Assembly: GCA_947359465.1 (NCBI GenBank)
Contig: OX375876.1
Location: 123,995,444-124,059,443, forward strand
Length of the DNA: 64,000 nt
Direction of reading: 5' to 3'
Origin: Metellina segmentata
Taxonomy: Eukaryota; Arthropoda; Arachnida; Araneae; Tetragnathidae
Shown: positions 11,501 to 21,748 of the stretch, piece after piece
Layout of the letters: the number at the start of each line of letters is the position of its first letter
Numbering within the stretch: the first letter of the stretch is position 1
Translations under genes and position numbers: made by a program
Notes under the pieces: generated by a model
The model's database searches: none
Told to the model about the DNA's origin: nothing
What the model saw: only the letters and a program-made list of their open reading frames with translations

Positions 11501-11944
11501 TTATGTTTTCCACAAGAGAGTTGAATGATGGTATTTTATCCTCCCCAAGAAAATCATTAATTTTCTGTTCATCTCGAGCAAAATTTTCTGTTCCCTTTCA
11601 TCTGGACATCTGCGGGAACTAGTAGGAGCAGCTGCAGACAAGTAGGATGGCAACTCGTTGAAGATGCAAGGAACTGCTCCATCCACAAGCTTGTAGCGAA
11701 GTCTTGGGATCACCTTCACCGTTCCATCTGACAATTTAAAGGTATCTTCCTTAATAACTTGGTCGTTTCGGAAATGCTGTATACAGACAACACTTCGAGG
11801 ACCTGGAGCCCAGTCCTTCCGAGGAATTTTCTTCATCCATTGATCAAACAAGGGGGTTTCTCTCTTTGGAAATTCAAACACCTTTACTCTTTCAGATGAC
11901 TTATAATTGGATTTGCAATCAGTAACCGAACATGAAGACGGCAT
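11501..11944 (-). pseudogene. THAP zinc-finger DNA-binding domain of the P-like transposase
   Basis: It is a C2CH THAP domain at the N-terminus: M, then C5, C10, C54 and H57, with W36, F58 and the closing AVPCIF at residues 90-95. In THAP9 and P transposases this domain binds the transposon ends. ATG at 11944 gives the standard THAP start, with the first cysteine at residue 5. The frame drifts out of phase near 11585; the correct continuation is readable in the next frame and meets the transposase across the TGA at 11486. One frameshift plus one nonsense codon thus separate the DNA-binding and catalytic parts. An intron in place of the frameshift is possible but no convincing splice pair is seen. 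Confidence 0.85.
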
Positions 11945-12726
11945 GGCTAATAGAGAAATAAAAAATAAGTGGTGATATTTAAAACTGAAATTTTTGGCAC
12001 AGCTTTAGTAAGAGTCCTCTACAGAGATTACTGTGGATGAACATGGCAGCCGCTTCTGTTTATACCTATACAAAAAGCTATGTTAGTCCAGTTATTGCCA
12101 AGGAGGATTTTTAGTAAAGCTGTGCCAAATTTGTGTTTATTTGAACAGAAGAATAAAACATGCCTTAATTTTGTTGGGATATAAATTATAGATAGTGAAA
12201 TGAGAAAAAAATCCGCATAGGAATCCATATTAAAATATCTCGCCAAAAGATGAGAAAGTTAATAAAATAAGTTAGTTACTAATTACTAGCATTTATCTTC
12301 ACTGTTAAGAGATTTCTATTCGTACCAGTGGATGTTGACAATAGCAGATTTTAAACAGTGGTACATATTTAAGTGCGTAAAGCACAACTTGACAAAAATT
12401 AATTAATCTTCAATTTTTCTTTACAAAAATTCAGAGGTAATCATACCTTTCTTAGCAATTTCTTTAAAAATAAAAATGGGGAAAATATCAACTATTCAAC
12501 AAGTATCAGCCGTAAGAAACCAACTTAGGCCTATTGAAAATTACTAAATAATAACTCACCTGAATTAAATGAACAGTATCACCAGCCTCCAGCTATCAGT
12601 TGAACCAAAATCTAGTGAACTTGGAAAGCATGTACTAATGATAAACACTTTTAATCAAATGATAATTTTCAAATAACGAATGACGCAGCAACGCACGACC
12701 GGTAGTAAACAAAAAAGTCCATCGCG
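11945..12726. other. 5' non-coding region of the P-like transposon
   Basis: It lies between the THAP start and the right inverted end. It contains a short repeat of TTTGGCACAGCTTTAGTAA near 11991-12010, recurring inverted near 12110-12130. No gene is supported. Confidence 0.5.
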
Positions 12727-12737
12727 TAACGACTCCA

Positions 12738-13470
12738 GTAGTGTGGTCACAAAAAATCAATTTTCGAATTTCAACCGTGGCACCCCCCCCCCCTTCCCCC
12801 CTAAAACTTGCCAATAGGCTAGAAAATGTGATTGGTAGTGTTTCAGCTCAATCTGATAATATTAACCCGTGCCTCATTGAGGCTAAAGTTAAGAAAAGCA
12901 GCGAATTTTAGCAAAAAATCGTAGTTTTTGCTCCTTTAAATCGAAACTATTCGTCCTAGAAACCTGGTTCTTGTCTTATTTCATAGGAAATTTTATTGAC
13001 TTGAAGTTTGATCTCACCTACTTTTTTTGCTAAAACTTATAGAATGGTATTTAACATTTTTCATGTAAGGTCATAGTGGATATCGTCAAGAGTGTATTTT
13101 CATGCAAAGCCCTAAAAACATTACAATATTCAATAACACAAGCTTTCGAAATTTTGCTTTTTGTATTTTTCATTTTGTACATTAAAAAGGTTTTTGTTAG
13201 AGGTATTTTCAGAAGTTAATAGTAAGGTCAGCAAGTTCAAAGTAAGGTCAAATTTAAAATGAAGGAATTAGGGGTAAAGAAGAGGAAACAAGGAGTAAAA
13301 ATGACAGCAAATAGTGTTCAAATGTATTTTATTAATTATATTGTTGAATTATACATCATTACATTATTATTATTTAAATATACAAATTAGGTGGCAATTA
13401 CAAATTAAGGTAGTAATGTCTTATATATTGTAGCTTTTGAAGTGTCTTGAAAAATGTGAAGAAGTGTCAT
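12738..13470. repeat. Left TIR (inner part) of the long-TIR transposon
   Basis: It is the reverse complement of 14845-15616 with moderate divergence; the outer 57 bp are at 8971-9027. Shared landmarks are GCCAATAGGCTAGAAA, CCCGTGCCTCATTGAGG and AGAACCAGG/CCTGGTTCT. The inner border is where TTTGAAG-GT-TTGAAAAATGTG pairs with CACATTTTTCC-AACTCTTCAAA. Confidence 0.85.
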
Positions 13471-13558
13471 ACGACTCCGCAGACAGAAATTTCTACATCA
13501 AACAACTGTACTGATCAAAAATAGATTTAGAAATTCCAATTTAGAGGGAGTTGTTAAA

Positions 13559-14860
13559 CACTGGGATGGGAAATTGCTTCCACATTTGTCGAGTTAAGAA
13601 AATGTGGAGTGGATAGCGATTTTGATTACTTGTGGCGATGAAGAACAATTGATAGGTGTTCCAATCCTTGAAAATAGAACTGTGATAATTCAGTCAAAAG
13701 CTGTATTATTAGCAGTTGAGCACTGGGTGCAGTTGGGAAAATCCAGGCAATGTGTTTTGATACCATGGCAATGAATACTGGTCGCATTAGGGGAACCTGC
13801 GTTTTGCTAGAGCAGTTATTAGAGAAAAACCTTCTGAATTTAACATGTTGCCACCAAATTTTAGAAGTTGTTTTAAAAGTAGTTTTTAATTTCAAAATGG
13901 GGGGCACATCCACTGGTCCTCAGCCAGATATTTTTCGAAAATTCCAGAAGAAGAAATACAAAACAGGTTTTAAAAGTTGAAAATATTAAAAATAAAATAA
14001 GTAATCCAGACCAAATTTCAAGTTTTCTTTTTGAACAGTTAAAAAACCGACAGCCCAGGGATAATAATAAAAAGAATTCATCCAACCCTGCTAAATTCAT
14101 TTGGGCGTCTTACTCAAAAAGACATTACTTTTAGAGTACCTTGTGCTATTCATCAAGCCAGATGGATTTCAAAGGCCACTTATTCTGTCAAAATGTATAT
14201 TTTCAGGGATCAATTTTCGTTAACTGATTTAGAGAGAAACGGTATTGAAGATATTTGTTTATTTGTAATCAATATTTTTGTAAAAGCATGGTTCAAACTC
14301 CACAAACCCACTTTGGCCCCCAACCTAGACCTACAATTATTAAAATCTTTAGTTCAATACAGGAAAATTGATAAAGAGGTTGTAGACAAGGTCCTATCTA
14401 AAATAATAAACCATCTGTGGTATCTCAACTCGGAGCAAGTTGCATTTTCATTTTTCGATTGTACTTTGGGAAAAAATGTCAAAACAAGCATGGCTGAAAA
14501 ATTAAGGTCCAAATTAGAAAAGGATGAAGATGATTGTGATGATAGGGATGTAAAACCAAAACTTAATCTCCAACAAGTTGTTCATTTATTGGACAAAGAA
14601 TTGATTATTTATTTCTCCTAGGACTTCTCCTTTTTTTAAGAGATTTGAAATCGATACAGAATTTTTAAATACTGTTCCCGATTTATGGTGTGAAAATCAA
14701 CATTATTTAAAAGCTAAGAAATAGTGAACGGTTTAAATGTTGTTAATGACACTGCTGAGAGAGGAGTAAAATTAATTAAAGACTTTAATTCCTCTTTGAC
14801 CAAAGACGAAGAACACCGGTAGTTCCTTTAACAAGTTGTATCTTAATATAAGCACATTTT
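13559..14860 (+). pseudogene. Unclassified DDE-type transposase remnant of the long-TIR transposon
   Basis: Readable in pieces: HWDGK at 13559; a block ending MCFDTMAMNTGRIRGTCVLL near 13750; AIHQARWISKATYSVKM near 14135; an open frame 14193-14621; and VVNDTAERGVKL with TKDEEHR near 14735-14820. From memory, the blocks HWDGK, CFDT-NTG-LLE, AIHQARW and NDTAERG-TKDE recur in order in uncharacterised proteins of many arthropods and cnidarians. The aspartates in HWDGK, CFDT and NDTAE are plausible catalytic residues by position. At least four frameshifts or stops break it. I cannot assign a named superfamily. Its position between long TIRs with a 7 bp target duplication argues for a transposase rather than a host gene. 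Confidence 0.65.
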
Positions 14861-15616
14861 TCCGAACTCTTCAAAAGCTACAATATCCAAGACATTATCA
14901 CCTTAATTTGTTACCTCTTAATTTGTATATTTAAATAATAATAATATAATGATGTATAATTCAACTATATAATTAATAAAATACATTTGAACACTATTTG
15001 TCGTCATTTTGACTCTTTGCCTCATCTTCTTTACCACTATATCTTTCATTTTGAATTTGAATGTTGTTGGAAATTTTTTTGAAAATACTTCTAACCAAAG
15101 CCTTTTTAATGAACAAAATGAAAAATACAAAAGCAAAATCTGGAAAGCAGATGTAATTGAATATTGTAATGTTTTTAGGGCTTTGCAATGAAAATTCACT
15201 TTTGACGATATCCACTACGACCTTACCTGAAAAATGCTAAATACCACTCTATCAGTTTCAGTACAAAAAGTAGATGAGTTCAAACTTCAAGTCAATAAAA
15301 TTTCCTATGAAATAAGACAAGAACCAGGTTTCTAGGACGTATAGTTTCTATTATAAGAAGCAAAAACTACGATTGTTTGCTAAAAATCGCTGTTTTTCTT
15401 AATTTAACCTCAATGAGGCACGGGTTAATATTATGAGATTGAGCTGAAATTCTGCCAATCACAGTTTCTAGCCTATTGGCAACTTTTAGGAGGGTGCCAT
15501 GGAAGATTGGGCGAAAAAAAAATTTCCCCATATACCTTGTGACCAGTCTATGGAGCGCCCTCTGGTTGTACCGGGCCCGATGAGCAACGCAAGTTGCGTC
15601 TTTCGCGGCGGCCCCG
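14845..15616. repeat. Right TIR of the long-TIR transposon
   Basis: It pairs with 8971-9027 plus 12738-13470. It ends GCGGCGGCCCCG and is followed by the CTTCTAC duplication. The outermost ~180-217 bp are reproduced at 24661-24865 and 29371-29565, where the flank is the same, showing segmental duplication rather than independent insertion. Confidence 0.85.
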
Positions 15617-15623
15617 CTTCTAC

Positions 15624-16219
15624 CCTGCAAAAGAACCTCAATGTGAAACTAAACTAGATTAGAACAGAATCCAGCTATAGTTCAAACCAGGCTTTTTTCG
15701 TTGAAAGGACAAATATGTAAACTAATATTGATCAGAATCGGATAATTCCACCTTATTGTATGGCATGGAATCATATAAGTTTCCCAGTATGGTTTCTGAG
15801 CTGATAAAGCAAGACTGATGATTAACTTCAATAACCTAATCAATACTATACTGATTTATATCATCATTAATCATTGTAATCATCGTTAGCATACCTTTAA
15901 GATCGAATTCTTCTTCACAATTTATTTTTCACTAATGAATAATACCTTTACACCTGTGTGCTAGTAAATTCATGCGGCTACTAACACAGTTGGAATCTTT
16001 GGTCTGGAAAACGAAACGATCACATACCTTCCATTTTAGATTGAAATAATAAAGGTCTTCCGGTAATTGAGCGTCTCTAATCACTACTTGGAGGGTTGGA
16101 CTTGCTTACATTTCCCCTTGAATATATACTTTCTCTATTAAAGCTCGTATCGAGATGGCCTGTCATCTTCTCCGTATCATTTATAGTTACTACATTAACA
16201 ATGAAAAGCACCTGATGAA
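15624..16219. other. Flanking segment U (ancestral locus), present three times
   Basis: This is the sequence between the long-TIR transposon and the family-2 Helitron. It recurs inverted at 24072-24660 and 28785-29370. No gene or mobile-element signature is seen. It probably represents the pre-insertion locus, or an older unrecognised repeat. Confidence 0.6.
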
Positions 16220-17084
16220 TCTATATATATAAAATTCAAATACCACTCACTCACTGACTGACTGACATCACTGTATCTCAAGAACTACAAGTTCTAGGAA
16301 GCTGAAATTTTGCAGTGTGATTCTTTTTATAGCGTAGGGGTGCACTAAGAAAGGATTTTGAAAAATTCGAATCCTAAGAGGCCTAAAATTGACCTAAGGT
16401 CTAAGCCAAAAGCCAATTTGAAATCGCCATAAAAATAAAATTGAGTATAAAACAATTGCTGTACGCATCTCAGATTGCTTCACCAGTGCTGATCGAAAAG
16501 CAATTTTCTTAAAACAAATTAAAGTATAATGTTCATGTTTGAACTGGATTTTTACTTCTTCCCAAGATGAAAATAATATTTTTAAATATTTGATTGATGA
16601 AGAAAGAATATTTCGAACATTTAATTTTATATATACTTAAATGTTTTAATGGATCACGAAAAGCCCAAACGATACACTCATTGATCATAAAAGCGTAATT
16701 TTGCTACTCGGTACCTGGCAACCTCAGCATTAATGTTTAATTTTTTAATTTGATTTATAATTTTTTTTCCGGGGTGGGGGTGGGGGGTATTTGAGTTGGA
16801 AACGAGATGGTTGTGTCATAGTTGAGGTTTCCCAAGTATTATAAATATGTGTTTTTTTTTTTGCTTATAAATCATTGTCTTTAACAATATTGTTCAAGTT
16901 TTTTGTCGAATTGTTTTACTTCAGAATATATTCAGGAAGTCGAAATTCAACACGCTAGAACATATATATTTTTTCAGAATTCTGCCTTTTTTAAGGATCG
17001 GAATTTTGTTTCTGTTTGCATTATGTGTTCCGGTATATTACCTATTCCAGATATATTATTTAGGAGTTAGCTTTTATTTATTAA

Positions 17085-18702
17085 CTAGCAAAATACCCGA
17101 CCTTACTCGGTTTGAATTGGTTTACTCTAAATTGAAGAGATAATCAAAATATATAATGACTTACGTTTTTTGTAGAATAAAAATTTATTTGAATACCTTT
17201 CACCCATCTTTATAATTTCTACAACTTACTTTGGACACAAATCCTACACATGCATATCCATTCATGTAATACATTTGACATACATCGCACCCTCGCTGTA
17301 TGACATAGCTACAAAATGACGAAAGGTGACACTAAGGTTACTACTATTACTACTACAAAAGACGATTTTGAGGGAGATTTGGAATTTCATTTCTAAAGTT
17401 CTTTTCATGTTCAACTCAATTAATAAAAACGAATATTTACTGCGAGGGCTCTCGCATTCATAGTCAACAAAACAATATTTTCTACTTGTGGCACTCTTGC
17501 ATCCGGCATGCAACATTGTGGAATTTCGCAATTTTTTCCTGTCATTACGACAGTTAATTTGTTAATGTTTGAATAATTACAGTTCGGATTTTTTAAACTA
17601 TTATTCTTTCAATAACGGCATTATTCTTTCAAAAACGGCATTATTCTTTCAAAAACGGCATTATTCTTTAAATAACGGCATTATTCTTTCAATAATGGCA
17701 AAACTACACTTAAAATTTACTGAAAATTTATTCTGATTTACCTGCCATTATTAAGTCGAATCGAATACTTTGAGGTGGTGTTGCGGGTAATGAGAAGGAA
17801 AACACTTTTATTAAAATAATAAATATTTAAAACAGAAAACAGCGAAATAAAACAAAATAAAAGATTTCGGAAAAAATGTTCTAAAGATATTAATTTCTTA
17901 TTCATTTTTATCTCTTGATCTCGCACAGTTGCCACAACTTACAACTAAAAGTGCACAAAATTTAGAAATGCGAAATTACTTCAGAGCGAAATAAACACGA
18001 ATTTCCGTATTATTCCCGTACGTTGAAAAATATCGTCTGTCCCAAATATTCGGAAATCGTTCACATTGAGCAAAGAACAAAAATAAGACTCGAATTAATT
18101 AAAGTATCAGAGCTAAAATTCCATTAAAAAAAATATTAAAAAAATTATTGGTTTTCCAGCAGTACTGGTTAAGCAAATCAAAGTAATCGTAATGCTCAAT
18201 GTACATTCCAATTTTTCCAAAACTAACAAATTATGGTTGTTTTAAGTATACTTACTCAGGTGTTTTAGCATGAAACTCATTTAAATATAAAAATAAATTA
18301 ATATTTAATATTGCATTCTTTAAACTAATAGATAATGTATAAAATAAAACACATTGCAATGAAATATCTGGAATAAAATTCATGTGATGCGTGCCCAAAC
18401 ACACAAACACAAAATAGAACAAAGAACAGAAAGATGGACAGACAGACTTTCGCAACCAATTCCACTCACTAAATGAAGATAAGTACTCACTGTATGCAAA
18501 TTTCCATGAAAATATATTAAACCGTGTGGACCTGTATAGGGCACAACATACAGACGGACAGACAGACAGACAGATGGACAGACAGACACCAAACGTAAAA
18601 GAAGCGGATTCGGCATCAGTAGGGTTCAAAACGGATAGAAAACTTGAAATGGGCCGAAAATATTTAATGTGCAAACAAACACTCCATTCTTATTTATATA
18701 GA
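17085..18702 (-). mobile_element. Non-autonomous Helitron family 1, copy a
   Basis: On the minus strand it runs from TCTATATAAATAAGAATG (GA at 18701-18702) to ACCGAGTAAGGTCGGGTA...TTTTGCTAG (17085). The hairpin CCGA/TCGG sits about 10 bp before CTAG. Insertion is between A and T. The interior has a GTCT-rich microsatellite and five exact 20 bp repeats (17601-17700). It is 1618 bp and nearly identical to copy b at 26277-27924. Confidence 0.88.
17601..17700. repeat. 20 bp minisatellite, five units, inside Helitron family 1
   Basis: Unit TTATTCTTTCAATAACGGCA is repeated five times in exact 20 bp register with small substitutions. The homologous tract has four units in copies b and d and about two in copies c and e. 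The repeat number is thus variable between Helitron copies. Confidence 0.95.
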
Positions 18703-20190
18703 TTACTTGCAAAATATCACTAGACATAGGTACTTTCGTTGTGGTATAGGTATATTTTTACCAACTTTCTTCAAATCTTTGGTTGAGAGAGAATACGTAA
18801 TAGTGTGTAGATAAAAAGAATAAATAAAATTTACAAACCAAAATATTTTTTAAGTGTGCAATTTGTTATTTTAAAATGACATAAAAAATTTCAAAAATAA
18901 CTTTAAAATAAGATGGGTTACGTTAAATTAAAACTGGTAGTCATACTTTGTAGTTCAAAATGTATTTCAAAATTTTGATATAGCTTTTCATTGAAAGACG
19001 ATTAAAATAAAATAAATTTCATTTGTTTTTCGTGTTTCATGAGTGTTATTGAAAGCTGTAATCCATAGTCAAGTAACTACATCTATCATTCTAAATAGAT
19101 ACGTGCTTTCCATTTAGAAACCAAATTTCTGATCTTAAAAAGTACCATAACGGTTCAATTTAAAACTGTATGTGTGTTGGAGAAACGGGAATTTTTAACA
19201 AGACTTCGTTGATCTTGGAATAATATCACACTAAGTAATTTTGAAAAATTGAAATTTTATGTCTTAAGAGACAGAAAGTCGAGGTTGATTATTCTATTTA
19301 TTGAAGCTGTTCTTACGCAACTTAGATGCATGTGAATCATTCGTTGAAAGTTATTTTCTTTTTGTAAAAGCGCTGTTAAATCAACTTTCTGTTTATTAAA
19401 AAATTTTTATCGATTGGGTTTAATTTGTCTACTCTGATGACATGTATTTCAAACAAAAGCTCTGTTATTCCACATGTCACTGAATGAAATTTTCTGGAAA
19501 AGAGCATTTGCTTCAAATTAAATTAGTCACTAATGCCGTAAATTTTTAGGCCCCTTGGACAAATAGAACGCGGGTTAATATGTAGCCTATCATATCCACA
19601 GGGTTCTAAAATATAAGTGTACCAGATGTGTGGATTGGTCAGAGGGTGGATTAGTGTAGAGAACACAGACAAACGTCAACTCTGCTTTATATATCTAACA
19701 GAAGTTCTGTTATTCCACCTGCCGCTGAATGGAATTTGCAAGAAAATTGCGTTTGCTTCAAACTAAATTCGTAACGAATGCTGTAACAATTTAACTTACC
19801 ATCTTCTCATATTGATGATGAAATTCGAAATTATCGCTTAATAGGTGAAATAATTGCACAATGAAAACATATTCATAGAAAAACTAAGTGCAAGACAATC
19901 CACCGAAAATTCGCCATTTTTACTGAAATTGAATGCGCGGGAATATTCATAGTCACTCAAAAACTTAAAATCAACTTCAGAAGTGTGAAGAATATGAAAT
20001 GGATTATATGGTTGGATACAACATATATATGCATATTTGCGTCCGAAGTAAATTGTAGAAGCGACGGCGAAGTTAAATTGTTAATACATTTTTTTCCCGT
20101 ACACTTAACATTCTTTTATGAAAAATAATTGATGATGACTTTTCAATCAACATATTATTAATTCAACCCGAGCAAAGCCGGGCATTTCTG
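18703..20190 (+). other. 3' half of Helitron family 2
   Basis: AT-rich non-coding interior of the family-2 element downstream of the nested Helitron. Two similar blocks (about 19435-19560 and 19690-19800: AAGCTCTGTTATTCCACATG / AAGTTCTGTTATTCCACCTG) indicate an internal imperfect repeat of ~250 bp period. No coding is seen. Confidence 0.6.
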
Positions 20191-20194
20191 CTAG

Positions 20195-21550
20195 TATCCC
20201 CATATAAGTAAGTAATTATGACTCATCTAACCATACCGTGAAGTCAGAAGAGATGTCCCTCCTCCCCTTTTCCCCCTATGTTCTATGTTCACTCAGAATT
20301 CCGTGGACATGAACGGTTCTGAATACAATGATCTTTAAGGAGTGCAAGACTCCTCCCTCTCTTTAATTAACTCCCCCTCAATGTCGACGGGAGGAAATAT
20401 ATTTTTAGAATTCAAACTGTACAGACGTGATCGCTTGCTATTTCGATGCGTTCCCGTTGCCTTTTTTTACAACACTCCATTGTTTCTCTGGAAGAAAGGT
20501 AAGCTGTTTCAACTTCTGATTGAAAAATGTAAATTGTGACGAATTGAATTTAAAAATTCAATGCTATGAATTTCTTAAAAAGTTCAAATATGAATGTTAG
20601 TACACTGCATAATAGATTTCATTTTTAGTTTGTATAATTTTTAGTGGATCTTTTTTTTTTTTTTTTTTTACAATTTTTATACTTAAATTTTGTTTTACGA
20701 AGGGCGGTATCAGCATAGTTCGACCCAGTCTCAAAAAAGTCTTGTAACTTGTAAGGTTTTTAACGTGTGAGATTTGTTTAAAAATAAAACATGAGCGCTT
20801 TAAGCCAGTTTTCAACATTGACAACCACAGTAGGCTATTAAAATAATTATATTTTTTGCGAAAATGTTTAAATATTTTGAAATAGAAACGAGCTTGATAA
20901 GTACAAATCTTTCAGCAAAACAAATCAGATTTGCCGATTGCATGCCAAATCTCTACGATTATAAAAGAAAGTTGTTTGTTTGTTTCTTGCCCACATAGAG
21001 AGAGTCCAGACGAATGTATGGTACTTACAGTAATGGGATTAAGCACACAGGTAGTCCAAATTTTTTGCAATTTCTGGGTCGCGGCGAATTTTAAAATTCA
21101 GTCTAGAACATTTAAAAATAAATTTAATAGTTTTACATGATTATATCTTCGTTCCGTTCCGGTAATTGAAGAAAGGACAGAATTTTGCTATTTTCCACTC
21201 TGACGTCACGTTACAATCGTCACTATTGACGTCAGCCTTTGAAACCATGCAAAGTTTTCCCCCCCTACCGTCTCGAATGGGAGCGATCAGATTCGAATGA
21301 CCTTCGCTTGATTCGAGATTCATTCATTTTGATTTCCTGAGAAACAGATTCGAGTGTGAAACAAAATAAATTATTAAATTTATCACTGGCGTTCTTCAGT
21401 GCTTTTTTCTATCGCAGCGATCGTTAAAGATATAATGAAAAGTTTAACGGATTTTGAATCTGCGGAAAATTTTACACCAGATAGATAAATACCTTATACG
21501 TTTGATTTTCTTTTAATAAATAATTTATCAATTAAATATTTATATTTTTT
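20195..21550. other. Spacer without recognisable gene
   Basis: AT-rich with a T tract at 20650-20670. Open frames here are under 90 codons and unlike any protein I recognise. A GACGTCA-type palindrome recurs near 21200-21233, unlikely to be informative. Confidence 0.4.
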
Positions 21551-21734
21551 GGTTTGCGAAACAAACCAACACCACGGGCAACTCCGTTATGGCTGTTATT
21601 CAATTGGCTACAAATTCGCAAACCAAATGGGAATCCGTGATCGCTGTTATTCAATAGGCTACTAATTCCCATTTGGTTTGCGAAGCAAACCAAAAACCCC
21701 ACTAAAGCAACTGGCACGCGCAACGCCGGGCTAG
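21551..21734 (+). mobile_element. Helitron-type 3' end with hairpins (family 3 fragment)
   Basis: Hairpin GGTTTGCGAAACAAACC lies at 21551-21567. A perfect 10 bp-arm hairpin TTTGGTTTGC-GAA-GCAAACCAAA lies at 21672-21694. The stretch ends in CGCCGGGCTAG (CTAG 21731-21734) followed by T. A second CTAG-T is at 21745-21748. The GCAAACCAAA hairpin recurs at 23825-23865 before another CTAG end. No 5' TC terminus was located, so the extent to the left is unknown. Confidence 0.55.
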
Positions 21735-21748
21735 TCGCGCAGTGGCTA

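Larger units (their letters stand above)
9028..12737 (-). mobile_element. P/THAP9-like transposon (~3.7 kb) nested in the long-TIR element
   Basis: Imperfect inverted ends share TACGCGATGGA: left at about 9028-9038, right at about 12727-12737 in reverse complement. Similarity continues inward through TTAC and CGGTC-TGCG blocks. Outside it, sequence on both sides belongs to the long-TIR transposon (8971-9027 and 12738 onward), so the insertion split that TIR. It encodes a THAP domain frame (11501-11944) and a transposase frame (9816-11486) on the minus strand. The 8 bp target duplication expected for P elements is not recognisable, so the ends are good to a few bases. Confidence 0.8.
8971..15616 (+). 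mobile_element. Large DNA transposon with ~780 bp TIRs and 7 bp target duplication
   Basis: The outermost bases are CGGGGTCGCCGC on the left and GCGGCGGCCCCG on the right, forming a terminal inverted repeat. Identical CTTCTAC direct repeats flank it (8964-8970 and 15617-15623). The TIRs are long: 8971-9027 plus 12738-13470 on the left, about 14845-15616 on the right. The left arm is interrupted by a P-like element. Between the arms lies a degenerate transposase-like frame (13559-14860). Copies of the terminal ~217 bp also occur at 24661-24865 and 29371-29565 within duplications. Without the insertion the element is about 2.9 kb. The superfamily is unclear; a 7 bp duplication excludes TTAA- and TA-specific groups. 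Confidence 0.82.
15437..18702. repeat. Left arm of 3.3 kb inverted duplication
   Basis: It is the near-identical reverse complement of 26277-29565. In order it holds the tip of the long-TIR transposon, flanking segment U (15624-16219), the 5' part of Helitron family 2, and Helitron family 1. Beyond 18702 it continues into family 2, whereas the right arm enters a different repeat before 26277. The edge therefore coincides with the Helitron 5' end. Confidence 0.85.
16220..20194 (+). mobile_element. Non-autonomous Helitron family 2, with family 1 nested inside
   Basis: It begins TCTATATATATAAAATTC (TC at 16220). It ends with the hairpin-like CCCGAGCAAAGCCGGG and then ATTTCTGCTAG (CTAG 20191-20194), with A and T on the two sides. 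It is interrupted at 17085-18702 by a family-1 Helitron. Without that it is about 2.36 kb. The uninterrupted state is visible in the related element at 2139-2975, where GTAAAATATCACTAGACATA continues directly. There are no helicase or Rep frames, so it must be mobilised in trans. Confidence 0.8.

Noticed and set aside
15367..15630. Conserved 80-90 codon frame also seen at 24661 and 29371
   Set aside because: It is the terminal inverted repeat of the long-TIR transposon. The conservation comes from segmental duplication, and the sequence is not protein-like.
17601..17700. Evenly spaced 20 bp repeats as a CRISPR-like array
   Set aside because: There are no spacers; the units are directly tandem in a eukaryotic Helitron.
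18252..18674. Cys-rich open frame (repeated S-V-C-P) recurring at 26305 and 43286
   Set aside because: It arises from the GTCT microsatellite in Helitron family 1, read in two overlapping frames.
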